From positions 1 to 12,103 of the forward strand of contig URTC01000020.1 of NCBI GenBank assembly GCA_900550765.1: a DNA stretch of 12,103 bases, written 5' to 3'. Each line of letters begins with the position of its first letter. Position 1 is the first letter of the stretch. The stretch is from an uncultured Clostridia bacterium. Its GTDB lineage: Bacteria > Bacillota > Clostridia > Christensenellales > QALW01. Below are positions 6,321-12,103 of the stretch, one piece after another. A program made the translations under genes and the position numbers. The notes beneath the pieces were generated by a model. The model did not search any database. It had not been told where the DNA came from and worked only from the letters and a program-made list of their open reading frames with translations.

Positions 6321-7574
6321 ATGAGCAATGTTTTAAAAAGCTATGAACTTGCAAAAGAGCGCTATGCGCAAACAGGCGTTGATACCGATCAGGTAATCGA
6401 AAAGCTCGGCAAAATTAAAATCTCTATGAACTGCTGGCAGGGCGATGACGTAAACGGGTTCCTTTTTCAGGATGTAGCACTTTCCGGCGGAATCCAGACA
6501 ACGGGAAATTACCCCGGCAAAGCTACAACCGCCGCCCAGTTAAAACAGGATATGGAAAAAGCCCTTTCCATGATTCCGGGAAAGCATAAGGTAAATCTTC
6601 ATGCCATTTATGCGGATACCGATGAAAAAGTTGATTTAGATCAGCTGGAACCCAAGCATTTTGCTTCCTGGGTAGAATGGGCAAAAGAAAATGGCTTAGG
6701 GCTTGATTTCAATCCTACCTGCTTCTCTCATCCGATGGCTGACAGCGGTTTTACCATTTCCAGTGCTGCTCCCAAAGTCCGTGCTTTCTGGATCGAGCAC
6801 TGCAGACGCTGCCGCCGTAATGCTGATTATTTCGGCCGCGAACTGGGCCAGAAGTGTGTAACCAACTATTGGTTCCCCGACGGCTACAAGGATATTCCGA
6901 TTGACCGCGAAGCCCCCAGAAAGCGCATGATGACTGCTTTGGATGAAGTGTTTTCTGAAGATATGGATCCGCAGTATAATTTGGATGCCATTGAGAGTAA
7001 GGTATTCGGCATCGGCGCCGAAAGCTATACTGTCGGCAGCAATGAATTCTGCGTAGGCTATGCAACAAGCCGTAAAAAAGCTTGCTGCTTGGATGCAGGA
7101 CATTATCATCCCACAGAAGTAATCTCGGATAAGATTTCCTCCGTGCTGCTGTTCACCGACGAGCTGCTGCTGCATGTAAGCCGTCCAGTCCGCTGGGACA
7201 GCGATCATGTAGTTATTCTTGACGATGAGCTCAACGCGATCGCTCAAAGCCTTGTAAGAACCAATTTGCTGGCAAGAACCCACATTGGCTTGGATTTCTT
7301 TGATGCCTCCATTAACCGTATTGCCTGCTGGGTGATCGGTATGAGAAATATGCAAAAAGCGCTGCTGAAAGCAATGCTTGAACCTACCGAAACCTTTAAA
7401 AAATTGGAGCTTGACGGTGATTATACCAGCCGTCTTGCCCTGACGGAAGAACAGAAAGTAATGCCCTTCGGTGCTGTATGGGATTATTTCTGCGAGAAAG
7501 CGGGCGTTCCCGTAGGTGACGCTTGGTTGAGCGAAGTGAAGCAATATGAAAAGGATGTACTTTCCAAAAGATAA
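6321..7574 (+). CDS. rhaA: L-rhamnose isomerase
   Basis: This enzyme interconverts L-rhamnose and L-rhamnulose, the first step of cytoplasmic rhamnose catabolism. Its 417 residues nearly equal the 419 of the E. coli enzyme and it is highly conserved throughout: [13 protein letters not shown] (35-47), [20 protein letters not shown] (128-138), [24 protein letters not shown] and [15 protein letters not shown]. By constant offset from the E. coli numbering, metal ligands are E225, D258, H285 and D325 at one site and H261, D293 and D295 around the second. ATG 6321 follows AGGAG. The gene stands alone between its own promoter and terminator; kinase, aldolase, mutarotase, transporter and regulator genes are not in the window, so they must lie elsewhere or the enzyme serves another aldose. 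Confidence 0.97.
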   Translation: MSNVLKSYELAKERYAQTGVDTDQVIEKLGKIKISMNCWQGDDVNGFLFQDVALSGGIQTTGNYPGKATTAAQLKQDMEKALSMIPGKHKVNLHAIYADTDEKVDLDQLEPKHFASWVEWAKENGLGLDFNPTCFSHPMADSGFTISSAAPKVRAFWIEHCRRCRRNADYFGRELGQKCVTNYWFPDGYKDIPIDREAPRKRMMTALDEVFSEDMDPQYNLDAIESKVFGIGAESYTVGSNEFCVGYATSRKKACCLDAGHYHPTEVISDKISSVLLFTDELLLHVSRPVRWDSDHVVILDDELNAIAQSLVRTNLLARTHIGLDFFDASINRIACWVIGMRNMQKALLKAMLEPTETFKKLELDGDYTSRLALTEEQKVMPFGAVWDYFCEKAGVPVGDAWLSEVKQYEKDVLSKR

Positions 7575-7600
7575 CTGTTTTTAAGTTTCAAACAAAGTTA

Positions 7601-7628
7601 ACGCCCCGAAGTATCGGGGCGTTTATTT
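7601..7628 (+). terminator. Intrinsic terminator of rhaA
   Basis: A perfect 9-bp GC-rich stem (ACGCCCCGA at 7601-7609, TCGGGGCGT at 7614-7622) with the tetraloop AGTA is followed by TTATTTTA. It lies 26 nt after the rhaA stop. Confidence 0.92.
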
Positions 7629-7791
7629 TACCCGTTTCGTTCTTATCCCATAGGTCAATGGGCCCCAAAAAATGCAGCTGCAGCCGCCAGTATAGCACGC
7701 AGAAACAGCGTATCAGCAAACCAATCTCTATTCAAAGTCTCCATAACTGTAAAATCTTCACACGAATGAAACATCGTCCAAAAAACACCGT
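7629..7791. other. Intergenic stretch with no recognised gene
   Basis: Together with the flanking terminators, about 290 bases between rhaA and the leftward TIM-barrel gene carry no convincing gene. The leftward frame 7837-7655 stays open for 60 codons and ends in an alanine-rich hydrophobic run, but its only early start is a TTG with no ribosome binding site and it runs through the terminator of the neighbouring gene. The stretch contains a GC-rich palindromic TGCAGCTGCA near 7673-7682. I assign no function. Confidence 0.5.
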
Positions 7792-7822
7792 AAAAAAATC
7801 CCGCCGTCTGTTGAACGGGAGA
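7792..7822 (-). terminator. Intrinsic terminator of the TIM-barrel / HD operon
   Basis: Read leftward, a GC-rich hairpin spans 7822-7799 (TCTCCCGT against ACGGCGGGA with one bulged C, 7-nt loop). Seven T residues (7798-7792) follow. It lies about 45 nt after the stop at 7868. Confidence 0.8.
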
Positions 7823-7867
7823 TTTCCTTTTGTACAAGCAGCAAACGGCGGTAAAAGAATTGCAAAG

Positions 7868-8653
7868 CTATTGCATAATTGTTTTTTTAAGCCACTGATA
7901 GCTCTCTATAAGCTCAGCCGCCTCACGATAGCAGCTGTCATATACTTCGATCATCACCGCACCGTCATATGCGCCGATTTTTTGAAACAATGCTTTATAA
8001 TCGTAGCATCCTCTGCCAGGCAGCACCAAATTTCCGTCTTCATCCATATCCACTATATGAATATTTTGAATGTTGCCGTCCATATCCTGAATATACGCAT
8101 CCACCGTGGTATCGCTTTGCGCTGCCTGCTTGATATCCAGGGTATTGCCTAAACAGACCCCTCCGGCATAAGCACGAAGCTTTTGCATAAAAGACGGATG
8201 ATTATAATGCGCCCAATGCACGTTTTCCCAAGTAAGCATCATGCCGTAATGCTGCACAAGTTCAGCCAACTCAGCGCTGCGCTGACCGAAAAACGCATAA
8301 TTGGTTACATACTTCGTATATCTCATTTGTGCAGGTCCATGCATTACATAGATCTTAGCTCCCAGCATACTGCCCACTCGCAGAGCAGATGTAAAAATTT
8401 CCAGTGCGTCGGCATACTGCCGAGGCGAACGGGAAAACAGCTGTCCCTCAAATTGACTATTGAGCGTATGGATAGAATACACCTCTACATTGCCTTTTAC
8501 CCGCTGAAGCTCCCGACCGAACTCCTCTTTATATTCACTGAAGCTGGAAAGGAACACCTCAGCGCAATCAACACTATTTTGTGCAAAAAATTCCAATGCC
8601 TGCTCGGTATATAGCTTACCATAAAGAGACGCTGTAGAGATTCCGACTTTCAC
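7868..8653 (-). CDS. Sugar phosphate isomerase/epimerase-like TIM-barrel protein
   Basis: A 261-residue protein of the xylose-isomerase-like / AP endonuclease 2 TIM-barrel superfamily. Strand-end residues give the usual metal quartet: E143 (TWENV), D173 (NTLDIKQA), H199 (NIHIVD) and E236 (MIEVY). H62 (SIHT) and H105 (VMHG) fit the other conserved barrel histidines. Such proteins isomerise or epimerise keto-sugars, or act as lyases on related compounds; the substrate cannot be read here. The GTG at 8653 is preferred over the TTG at 8656 because GAGGTG (8666-8661) is then 7 nt away. That ribosome binding site overlaps the stop of the HD-domain gene (8667-8665), so the two are co-transcribed and probably translationally coupled. 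An endonuclease IV role is unlikely, since its full set of ligands and its length are absent. Confidence 0.8.
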   Translation of the reverse strand: MKVGISTASLYGKLYTEQALEFFAQNSVDCAEVFLSSFSEYKEEFGRELQRVKGNVEVYSIHTLNSQFEGQLFSRSPRQYADALEIFTSALRVGSMLGAKIYVMHGPAQMRYTKYVTNYAFFGQRSAELAELVQHYGMMLTWENVHWAHYNHPSFMQKLRAYAGGVCLGNTLDIKQAAQSDTTVDAYIQDMDGNIQNIHIVDMDEDGNLVLPGRGCYDYKALFQKIGAYDGAVMIEVYDSCYREAAELIESYQWLKKTIMQ

Positions 8654-8664
8654 CAAAAATCACC

Positions 8665-9237
8665 TCAATTTATTTTATCAAGCGTCAGCAGAAAGGCGGA
8701 AGCAAAGTTTTCCATAAAAAATTTTACTTCCGGCGCGTCAATCGCATCGATATCCTGCCGAATAGAAGCCATTGCATCAGCAAATTCCCGATTGCCGGCA
8801 TTGACCTCCTCAACGCATTTTAAATAGGCACAAATTCTGTCAGCATATTTTACAAGCTTCTTTTCCTGCGCATCGCTGATATTGATAATTCCCTCGTATT
8901 CCTTCTGCAGTTCCTTCGGCAGAAGAGAAAGCAATTTTTCGTTGGCAACGCCCTCAATATACTTATAGGCATTTTTAATTTCCGGGTTATAATATTTAAT
9001 GGGCGTGGGCAGATCGCCGGTAATGATTTCGCTGGCCTCATGATACATGGCCTTTACGGCTACAGCGTCGGCATTATAGCTGCCGCCGTAATATTTATTA
9101 GCGATCACAGCCAAAGCATGGGCGATCATCGCCGCCTGCAGAGAATGCTCCTGGATATTTTCTTTCTGCACCGAACGCATCAATCCCCAGCGCTCAATGT
9201 ACTTCATCCGTGCCATTAAGGCAAAAAAACTGCTCAT
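8665..9237 (-). CDS. HD-domain 5'-deoxynucleotidase, YfbR-like
   Basis: A 190-residue HD-superfamily phosphohydrolase close in length and motifs to E. coli YfbR (199 residues), which removes phosphate from deoxyribonucleoside 5'-monophosphates. Conserved parts are RWGLMRSVQKENIQEHS with H31, the ASEIITGDLPTPIKYY segment (68-83) and YADRICAYLKCVEEV with D132. Unusually, the central metal-binding His-Asp pair reads H66-E67. The ATG at 9237 follows GGGGAG (9249-9244) with 6-nt spacing. The gene heads a leftward operon whose second member is the TIM-barrel sugar-type enzyme, and it is divergent from the thiamine transporter. Nucleotidase activity is inferred from the family; the Glu could alter metal preference. 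Confidence 0.85.
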   Translation of the reverse strand: MSSFFALMARMKYIERWGLMRSVQKENIQEHSLQAAMIAHALAVIANKYYGGSYNADAVAVKAMYHEASEIITGDLPTPIKYYNPEIKNAYKYIEGVANEKLLSLLPKELQKEYEGIINISDAQEKKLVKYADRICAYLKCVEEVNAGNREFADAMASIRQDIDAIDAPEVKFFMENFASAFLLTLDKIN

Positions 9238-9307
9238 ACTTTTCTCCCCGCTTCATGAAAATATCCGTCCCCCTGCGGGCCGCACCCGCTTCTTTCGTTC
9301 GCTTATT

Positions 9308-9336
9308 ATTATATCACAGAATCCATTTGACACCAA
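9308..9336 (-). promoter_or_regulatory. Extended -10 promoter of the HD / TIM-barrel operon
   Basis: On the minus strand an extended -10, TGaTATAAT (9316-9308), is preceded 17 bp upstream by a weak -35, TTGGTG (9336-9331). The start is predicted near 9301. The -35 overlaps the -35 of the rightward thiT promoter by two bases. The resulting leader of about 60 nt contains a GC-rich hairpin (GCGGG at 9275-9279, CCCGC at 9285-9289), too short to call a riboswitch and without a T-run. Confidence 0.55.
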
Positions 9337-9354
9337 ACAAAAATATGCTATAAT
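9327..9354 (+). promoter_or_regulatory. Strong promoter of the thiT transcription unit
   Basis: A perfect TTGACA (9327-9332), a 16-bp spacer and an extended -10 TGcTATAAT (9346-9354) give a near-ideal sigma-A promoter. Initiation near 9361 would fall about a dozen bases before the riboswitch P1 helix, as expected for a transcript controlled mainly by the aptamer. Confidence 0.85.
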
Positions 9355-9372
9355 AAGACAAAACTGTATATC

Positions 9373-9456
9373 AGCTTGGGGAGTCCTTCGGGGCTGAGAT
9401 TGCTTTTTTGCTAAACCCATTAAACCTGTGTAGTTCATCCTACCGTAGGGAAGCTT
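9373..9456 (+). ncRNA. TPP (thiamine pyrophosphate) riboswitch aptamer
   Basis: The conserved Thi-box elements are in order: GGGGAG (9378-9383), CTGAGA (9394-9399), ACCC (9415-9418), AACCTG (9423-9428) and CCGTAGGGAA (9443-9452). The P1 helix forms between AGCTT (9373-9377) and AAGCT (9451-9455). The apical part between CTGAGA and ACCC is short and U-rich. It precedes thiT, a thiamine transporter gene, and a downstream intrinsic terminator, so high TPP should switch transport off. Confidence 0.95.
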
Positions 9457-9474
9457 TATGATAATTTTTTGTCG

Positions 9475-9508
9475 CCGTATATCCCTATGATATACGGTTT
9501 ATTTTTTA
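9475..9508 (+). terminator. Riboswitch-controlled intrinsic terminator (expression platform)
   Basis: A perfect 9-bp stem (CCGTATATC at 9475-9483, GATATACGG at 9489-9497) with a 5-nt loop is followed by TTTATTTTTT, upstream of the thiT ribosome binding site. A candidate antiterminator pairs the conserved aptamer bases GTAGGGA (9445-9451) with TCCCTAT (9482-9488), seven pairs including one G-U. TPP binding would lock those aptamer bases and free the terminator. The terminator is clear; the antiterminator pairing is inference. Confidence 0.88.
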
Positions 9509-9525
9509 GAAAGGAAGTGTTGCTT

Positions 9526-10233
9526 ATGTCACTTCAAACCCTTGCGTTCCTTACCTGGAGCGAATTCTGTGAAAACTTAAAGGAAATGAATCCCTATGTG
9601 TTATGGGGAGCCGCAGACGCAATCGTATTGGCCGTTTGCTTTATGGTTTTTGCAAACAAAAAGAGCGTTGTATTTCATTGGGATACCCGCTTGCTCACCT
9701 TGGGCGCCAGCTGTGTTGCCCTGGGTTATATCCTCTCTTTTATAAAGCTGTACGAGCTGCCCTTCGGTGGTTCTATTACTGCGGCCAGTATGCTTCCGCT
9801 GTTGGCCTACGGCTATATGGCTGGTCCGCTGAGGGGCACCAATGCCGGCATTGTATACTTTATGCTGCAGATCACACAAGGAGTGTATTTTTTAACGCCC
9901 CTACAATTTGCACTTGATTATGTGGTCCCTTTTATCGTGTTAGGAACCCTTTCAGGCGTATTCAGAACCAAGAACACCGCATTTAACCTCTACGGCGGCT
10001 TTGCACTGGCCGTTGTAGCACGTTATCTATGCCATTTTGTAGCGGGTTTTGTGTTCTGGGGCGAATATGCCGCCGATTACGGTTTCAATTCCCCGGTACT
10101 CTACAGCCTTGTATATAACTCCTTCGTGCTGGTGGATGCGATTCCCTGCTTTATTTTAATTTCCATTCCGGCCATTAAAAAGCTGTTCCGCCGCCTGCCG
10201 AAAAAGCAAAAGATAGAAAACGCAGAGGCATAA
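9526..10233 (+). CDS. thiT: Thiamine-specific ECF transporter S-component
   Basis: An integral membrane thiamine-binding subunit that works with a shared energy-coupling module (EcfA, EcfA', EcfT) encoded elsewhere. Family signatures are LYELPFGGSIT (75-85), MLPLLAYGYMAGP, QFALDY (127-132), HFVAGFVFWGEYA (170-182) and NSPVLYSLVYN (188-198), spread over six hydrophobic helices between about 55 and 215. The 235 residues exceed the usual 180-200 or so: an N-terminal extension of about 50 residues carries one more predicted helix (24-43). The ATG at 9526 is set by AAGGAAG (9511-9517) after the riboswitch terminator; a TTG at 9469 would lie inside the expression platform. Control by TPP through the upstream riboswitch supports the assignment. 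Confidence 0.93.
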   Translation: MSLQTLAFLTWSEFCENLKEMNPYVLWGAADAIVLAVCFMVFANKKSVVFHWDTRLLTLGASCVALGYILSFIKLYELPFGGSITAASMLPLLAYGYMAGPLRGTNAGIVYFMLQITQGVYFLTPLQFALDYVVPFIVLGTLSGVFRTKNTAFNLYGGFALAVVARYLCHFVAGFVFWGEYAADYGFNSPVLYSLVYNSFVLVDAIPCFILISIPAIKKLFRRLPKKQKIENAEA

Positions 10234-10261
10234 AAAGGCTCCGCAAAAAAACGAATCCCAA

Positions 10262-10297
10262 TAAAAAACCGGCGATTTTTCGCCGGTTTCTCTTTTT
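10262..10297. terminator. Bidirectional terminator between thiT and the ADP-ribosylglycohydrolase-fold gene
   Basis: A 10-bp stem (AAACCGGCGA at 10266-10275, TCGCCGGTTT at 10280-10289) with a T loop is flanked by an A-run on the left and CTCTTTTTT on the right. It serves both convergent genes. Confidence 0.9.
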
Positions 10298-10300
10298 TAA

Positions 10301-11743
10301 TTAACCTAAAAACGTCATAGGAATTAGCGCTACATCGGGGTGTCCTTCGCAGGAAATCTCTAAAATCACGCGGTTTTTCGCCTGAACGGTCTCTCCCGCG
10401 GTAAGAGTAAACGAAGCGGACGTTCCCTCCCGTTTTTGATAACGGTCCACAATCACCATATTCTTCGTTCCGCCGGAAACGCTCCAGCCCTCCGGCAAAA
10501 TAAAACGCAGATTCAAATGCTTGGGCGAGCGAAAATTATTCTTTACCGTAACGGTTATGCCAGTCTCGCCGCCGGGCTGAATCTCCGGCGCGCGGTCATA
10601 GGCAACCTGTACCGTGGTAAGCGGAAAGCTCATAACAAAGGAATACGGCGCGCGCTTGGCCAGCTCTGCTTTAAAGGCCGTTGCATAAAACTTTTCCGTA
10701 TCCTCCCGGCTGAACTCCGTAGCCGTTTCCACAATACGCACAGCTTTGCCCGTAATCATCACCGGATGCATGGATAAAATGGTATCCGTCAGCTCCGTGC
10801 AGGATTTCGGCACCGTGGGCATTTCACCGCGGTTAATCGCTACTGTAACGATATTATCGCCGATATATTCCTGCCAATCCTCCGGAATGATCTTGGTTCC
10901 GTGCATAATGCCCAAAACCGCTCCTGCCGTTGCCGCAGTACAGTCGGTATCATCACCGCAGTTCACGGCAAGAATCAGCGTTTTTTTAAAATCTCCTTCC
11001 CCATAGAGCAGGCCGATAATCGCATACGCTACATTGGCCGGGGCTTGGAACCAGCCCAGTTCCGGATCCGCCAAGGATGCCTGTGTAACCTCTTCCCGCG
11101 CTTCCTTCCAGGTTTTTCCGGTTTTATACGCATCAACTGCCATTTGAATAAAGCGATGTGTCCGGCAGTCTTCCGGAATATTGGAAAGGCCTATCTCGAT
11201 CAGGCGCTTAATATCCGAAACAATAAATGCCGCACTCTCCAACGCCGCTACAAAAATCGTAGCATACGTGCCTTCGGAGAGACCGTGATCCACACAGGCA
11301 TCCATATAGCCAAAGCGCATCGTCTCATCAATCAAACACGGATTCAAGCACGCCCAAACTTCCGTGCGGATCCACGCGCCGTTGGAGTTTTTCCACATGC
11401 TGTTGTTATATTCTCCCGAAAGCGGCGGAACCAGGCCGCGGGCCATATTTCCCTTGCCTACGCCGTACTCGTTCCAATAAGGCGAAATATATTCCAGCCA
11501 GTATTCCCCCAAAATATGCTCGTTCAGCTTCTGCGGACCGTTTTCCATCAGCGCTTTAAGCCAAACCAGCTGCAAATCCAAATCATCATTCGGCAGCGGA
11601 TTTCCCGGAGGAGAATTAAAACCGGAAATATCCTGACACTGTTGTTTTCCCTCAAAGGGCGTTCCCAAGGTTCCGCCGATATTCTTGCCCAGCCAGCAGG
11701 CATAAATTTTATCCCGCAGCTCAGCCCTGTTCAATTGAATCAT
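10301..11743 (-). CDS. ADP-ribosylglycohydrolase-fold hydrolase with C-terminal beta-sandwich
   Basis: A 480-residue protein. Residues 1 to about 330 form an ADP-ribosylglycohydrolase (DraG/ARH) fold. The first metal motif reads NDDLD (52-56) instead of the usual TDDT, and the second is intact in CGDDTDCTAATAGAVLG (262-278). The N-terminal CWLGKNIGGTLGTPFEG is also typical. Residues from about 375 to the end form an Ig-like beta-sandwich resembling NEW3/CARDB domains (GITVTVKNN, LPEGWSVSGG), often seen in secreted or sugar-active enzymes, though no signal peptide is present here. The DraG family cleaves N-glycosidic bonds of ADP-ribose, but many bacterial members near sugar genes have unknown substrates, so nucleoside or glycoside hydrolysis is possible. 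The ATG at 11743 follows GGGGGA (11758-11753). It is a single-gene unit with its own promoter. Confidence 0.85.
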   Translation of the reverse strand: MIQLNRAELRDKIYACWLGKNIGGTLGTPFEGKQQCQDISGFNSPPGNPLPNDDLDLQLVWLKALMENGPQKLNEHILGEYWLEYISPYWNEYGVGKGNMARGLVPPLSGEYNNSMWKNSNGAWIRTEVWACLNPCLIDETMRFGYMDACVDHGLSEGTYATIFVAALESAAFIVSDIKRLIEIGLSNIPEDCRTHRFIQMAVDAYKTGKTWKEAREEVTQASLADPELGWFQAPANVAYAIIGLLYGEGDFKKTLILAVNCGDDTDCTAATAGAVLGIMHGTKIIPEDWQEYIGDNIVTVAINRGEMPTVPKSCTELTDTILSMHPVMITGKAVRIVETATEFSREDTEKFYATAFKAELAKRAPYSFVMSFPLTTVQVAYDRAPEIQPGGETGITVTVKNNFRSPKHLNLRFILPEGWSVSGGTKNMVIVDRYQKREGTSASFTLTAGETVQAKNRVILEISCEGHPDVALIPMTFLG

Positions 11744-11779
11744 AGATAATAATCCCCCGTATTTTCAATATTTATATTC

Positions 11780-11808
11780 ATGATATCATAGTACATCTAA
11801 AAATTCAA
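11780..11808 (-). promoter_or_regulatory. Sigma-A-type promoter of the ADP-ribosylglycohydrolase-fold gene
   Basis: The minus strand has TTGAAT (11808-11803), a 17-bp spacer and TATCAT (11785-11780), predicting initiation near 11773 and a leader of about 30 nt before the ATG. Confidence 0.6.
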
Positions 11809-11833
11809 GTAAGAATTTTAATTTTAACAGCAA

Positions 11834-11848
11834 ATGAAAGCGTCAGCA
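11834..11848 (+). promoter_or_regulatory. Weak cre-like site upstream of the ADP-ribosylglycohydrolase-fold gene
   Basis: ATGAAAGCGTCAGCA differs at one position from the relaxed consensus WTGNAANCGNWNNCW. It lies about 65 bp upstream of the predicted start, in an otherwise AT-rich gap. Activation from such a position is known for CcpA, but a chance match is quite possible. Confidence 0.25.
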
Positions 11849-11897
11849 TTATTTCAATAATTTGTTAATATGTTCATATATACATTTTTATTTTAAA

Positions 11898-11925
11898 ATA
11901 TAAAAAAGCTGCCTTGTGGCAGCTT
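11898..11925 (-). terminator. Intrinsic terminator of the leftward gene at the right edge
   Basis: An 8-bp perfect stem (AAGCTGCC at 11906-11913, GGCAGCTT at 11918-11925) with a 4-nt loop is followed, reading leftward, by a T-run and AT-rich sequence. It starts just after the stop codon at 11930-11928 of the partial gene. Confidence 0.85.
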
Positions 11926-11927
11926 CC

Positions 11928-12103
11928 TTACCGTTTTTCGCCCAGCCCCTGCGCGATTGCAGGAAATTCATTTTCTGTATCAGCGGTAGGCTGGATATTA
12001 TAGGTGCCGTATTTATTTACCATTTCATCCGCACTTTCAGGCTGATCATCTACCAAACTTTTAATCCCGAACTTTTTACCAAGCTTCTTTTTCAAACAAA
12101 ATC
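11928..12103 (-). CDS. C-terminal 58 residues of a leftward gene, function not recognised
   Basis: The minus strand is open from the window edge to TAA at 11930-11928 in a frame encoding a very basic stretch (KKKLGKKFGIK), then an acidic stretch (DDQPESADEMVNKYG), and a tail TYNIQPTADTENEFPAIAQG ending LGEKR. Codon use resembles the neighbours and the stop is followed at once by an intrinsic terminator, which supports a true coding end. The regularly polar tail looks like a disordered C-terminal extension. I do not recognise the family. The 5' part lies outside the window. Confidence 0.65.
   Translation of the reverse strand, partial: FCLKKKLGKKFGIKSLVDDQPESADEMVNKYGTYNIQPTADTENEFPAIAQGLGEKR

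Noticed and set aside
6696..7544. Leftward 282-codon open frame inside rhaA
   Set aside because: It is the mirror of a highly conserved enzyme's codon pattern, with no start signals of its own.
7655..7837. Leftward 60-codon open frame with an Ala-rich hydrophobic end
   Set aside because: It starts with TTG without a ribosome binding site, overlaps the terminator hairpin of the TIM-barrel operon, and its internal ATG codons also lack ribosome binding sites.
9275..9289. GC-rich hairpin in the leader of the HD operon as a riboswitch or attenuator
   Set aside because: It is only a 5-bp stem with no T-run or conserved aptamer elements.
10901..11749. Rightward 282-codon open frame opposite the ADP-ribosylglycohydrolase-fold gene
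   Set aside because: It is antisense to a gene with clear motifs, its translation is Arg/Ile-rich without family features, and no ribosome binding site precedes it.
1..12103. CRISPR, prophage, IS element, tRNA or rRNA
   Set aside because: No repeat-spacer periodicity, transposase, integrase, terminal inverted repeats, or tRNA/rRNA signatures were seen on either strand.

Overview
The window looks like chromosomal DNA from an anaerobic Bacillota of the class Clostridia. Base composition is moderate to low GC. Shine-Dalgarno sites are strong (AAGGAG/AGGAGG types), TTG and GTG starts are used, and the sigma-A-type promoters and U-tract terminators are compact. The gene families also fit: a YetF/DUF4363 pair, an SH3b plus VanW envelope pair, and ThiT under a TPP riboswitch. 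No phage, IS element, CRISPR array, rRNA or tRNA is visible. The genes form short, separately promoted units typical of a core or metabolic region.

Layout. (1) 1-2669: the first codons of a leftward gene at the left edge face a rightward three-gene operon across interleaved divergent promoters with a cre-like operator. The operon encodes an SDR oxidoreductase, a divergent type I 3-dehydroquinase-like protein and a zinc-independent MDR/quinone oxidoreductase. It ends at a bidirectional terminator. (2) 2693-3732, leftward: DUF4363 and YetF (DUF421) membrane proteins. (3) 3874-6235, rightward: a membrane-anchored SH3b protein and a VanW/YoaR-like protein, both probably envelope-associated. (4) 6257-7628: L-rhamnose isomerase rhaA with its own promoter and terminator. 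(5) 7792-9313, leftward: an HD-domain nucleotidase of the YfbR type coupled to a TIM-barrel sugar-phosphate isomerase/epimerase-like protein. (6) 9327-10297, rightward: a very strong promoter, a TPP riboswitch with terminator, and thiT. (7) 10301-11808, leftward: an ADP-ribosylglycohydrolase-fold enzyme with a C-terminal beta-sandwich and its own promoter. (8) 11898-12103: the 3' end of another leftward gene with its terminator.

How they work together. The best candidate for an uncharacterised system is the 107-2620 operon. Its enzyme classes could oxidise an alcohol to a ketone, eliminate water beside the ketone, and reduce the resulting enone. The middle enzyme keeps the Schiff-base lysine and catalytic histidine of AroD but appears to have lost other active-site residues, so a substrate other than 3-dehydroquinate is likely. 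The cre-like site and several sugar-related enzymes (rhaA, the TIM-barrel protein, the ADP-ribosylglycohydrolase-fold protein) suggest a carbohydrate-fermenting lifestyle. All functional statements rest on motifs read by eye; no database search was possible.
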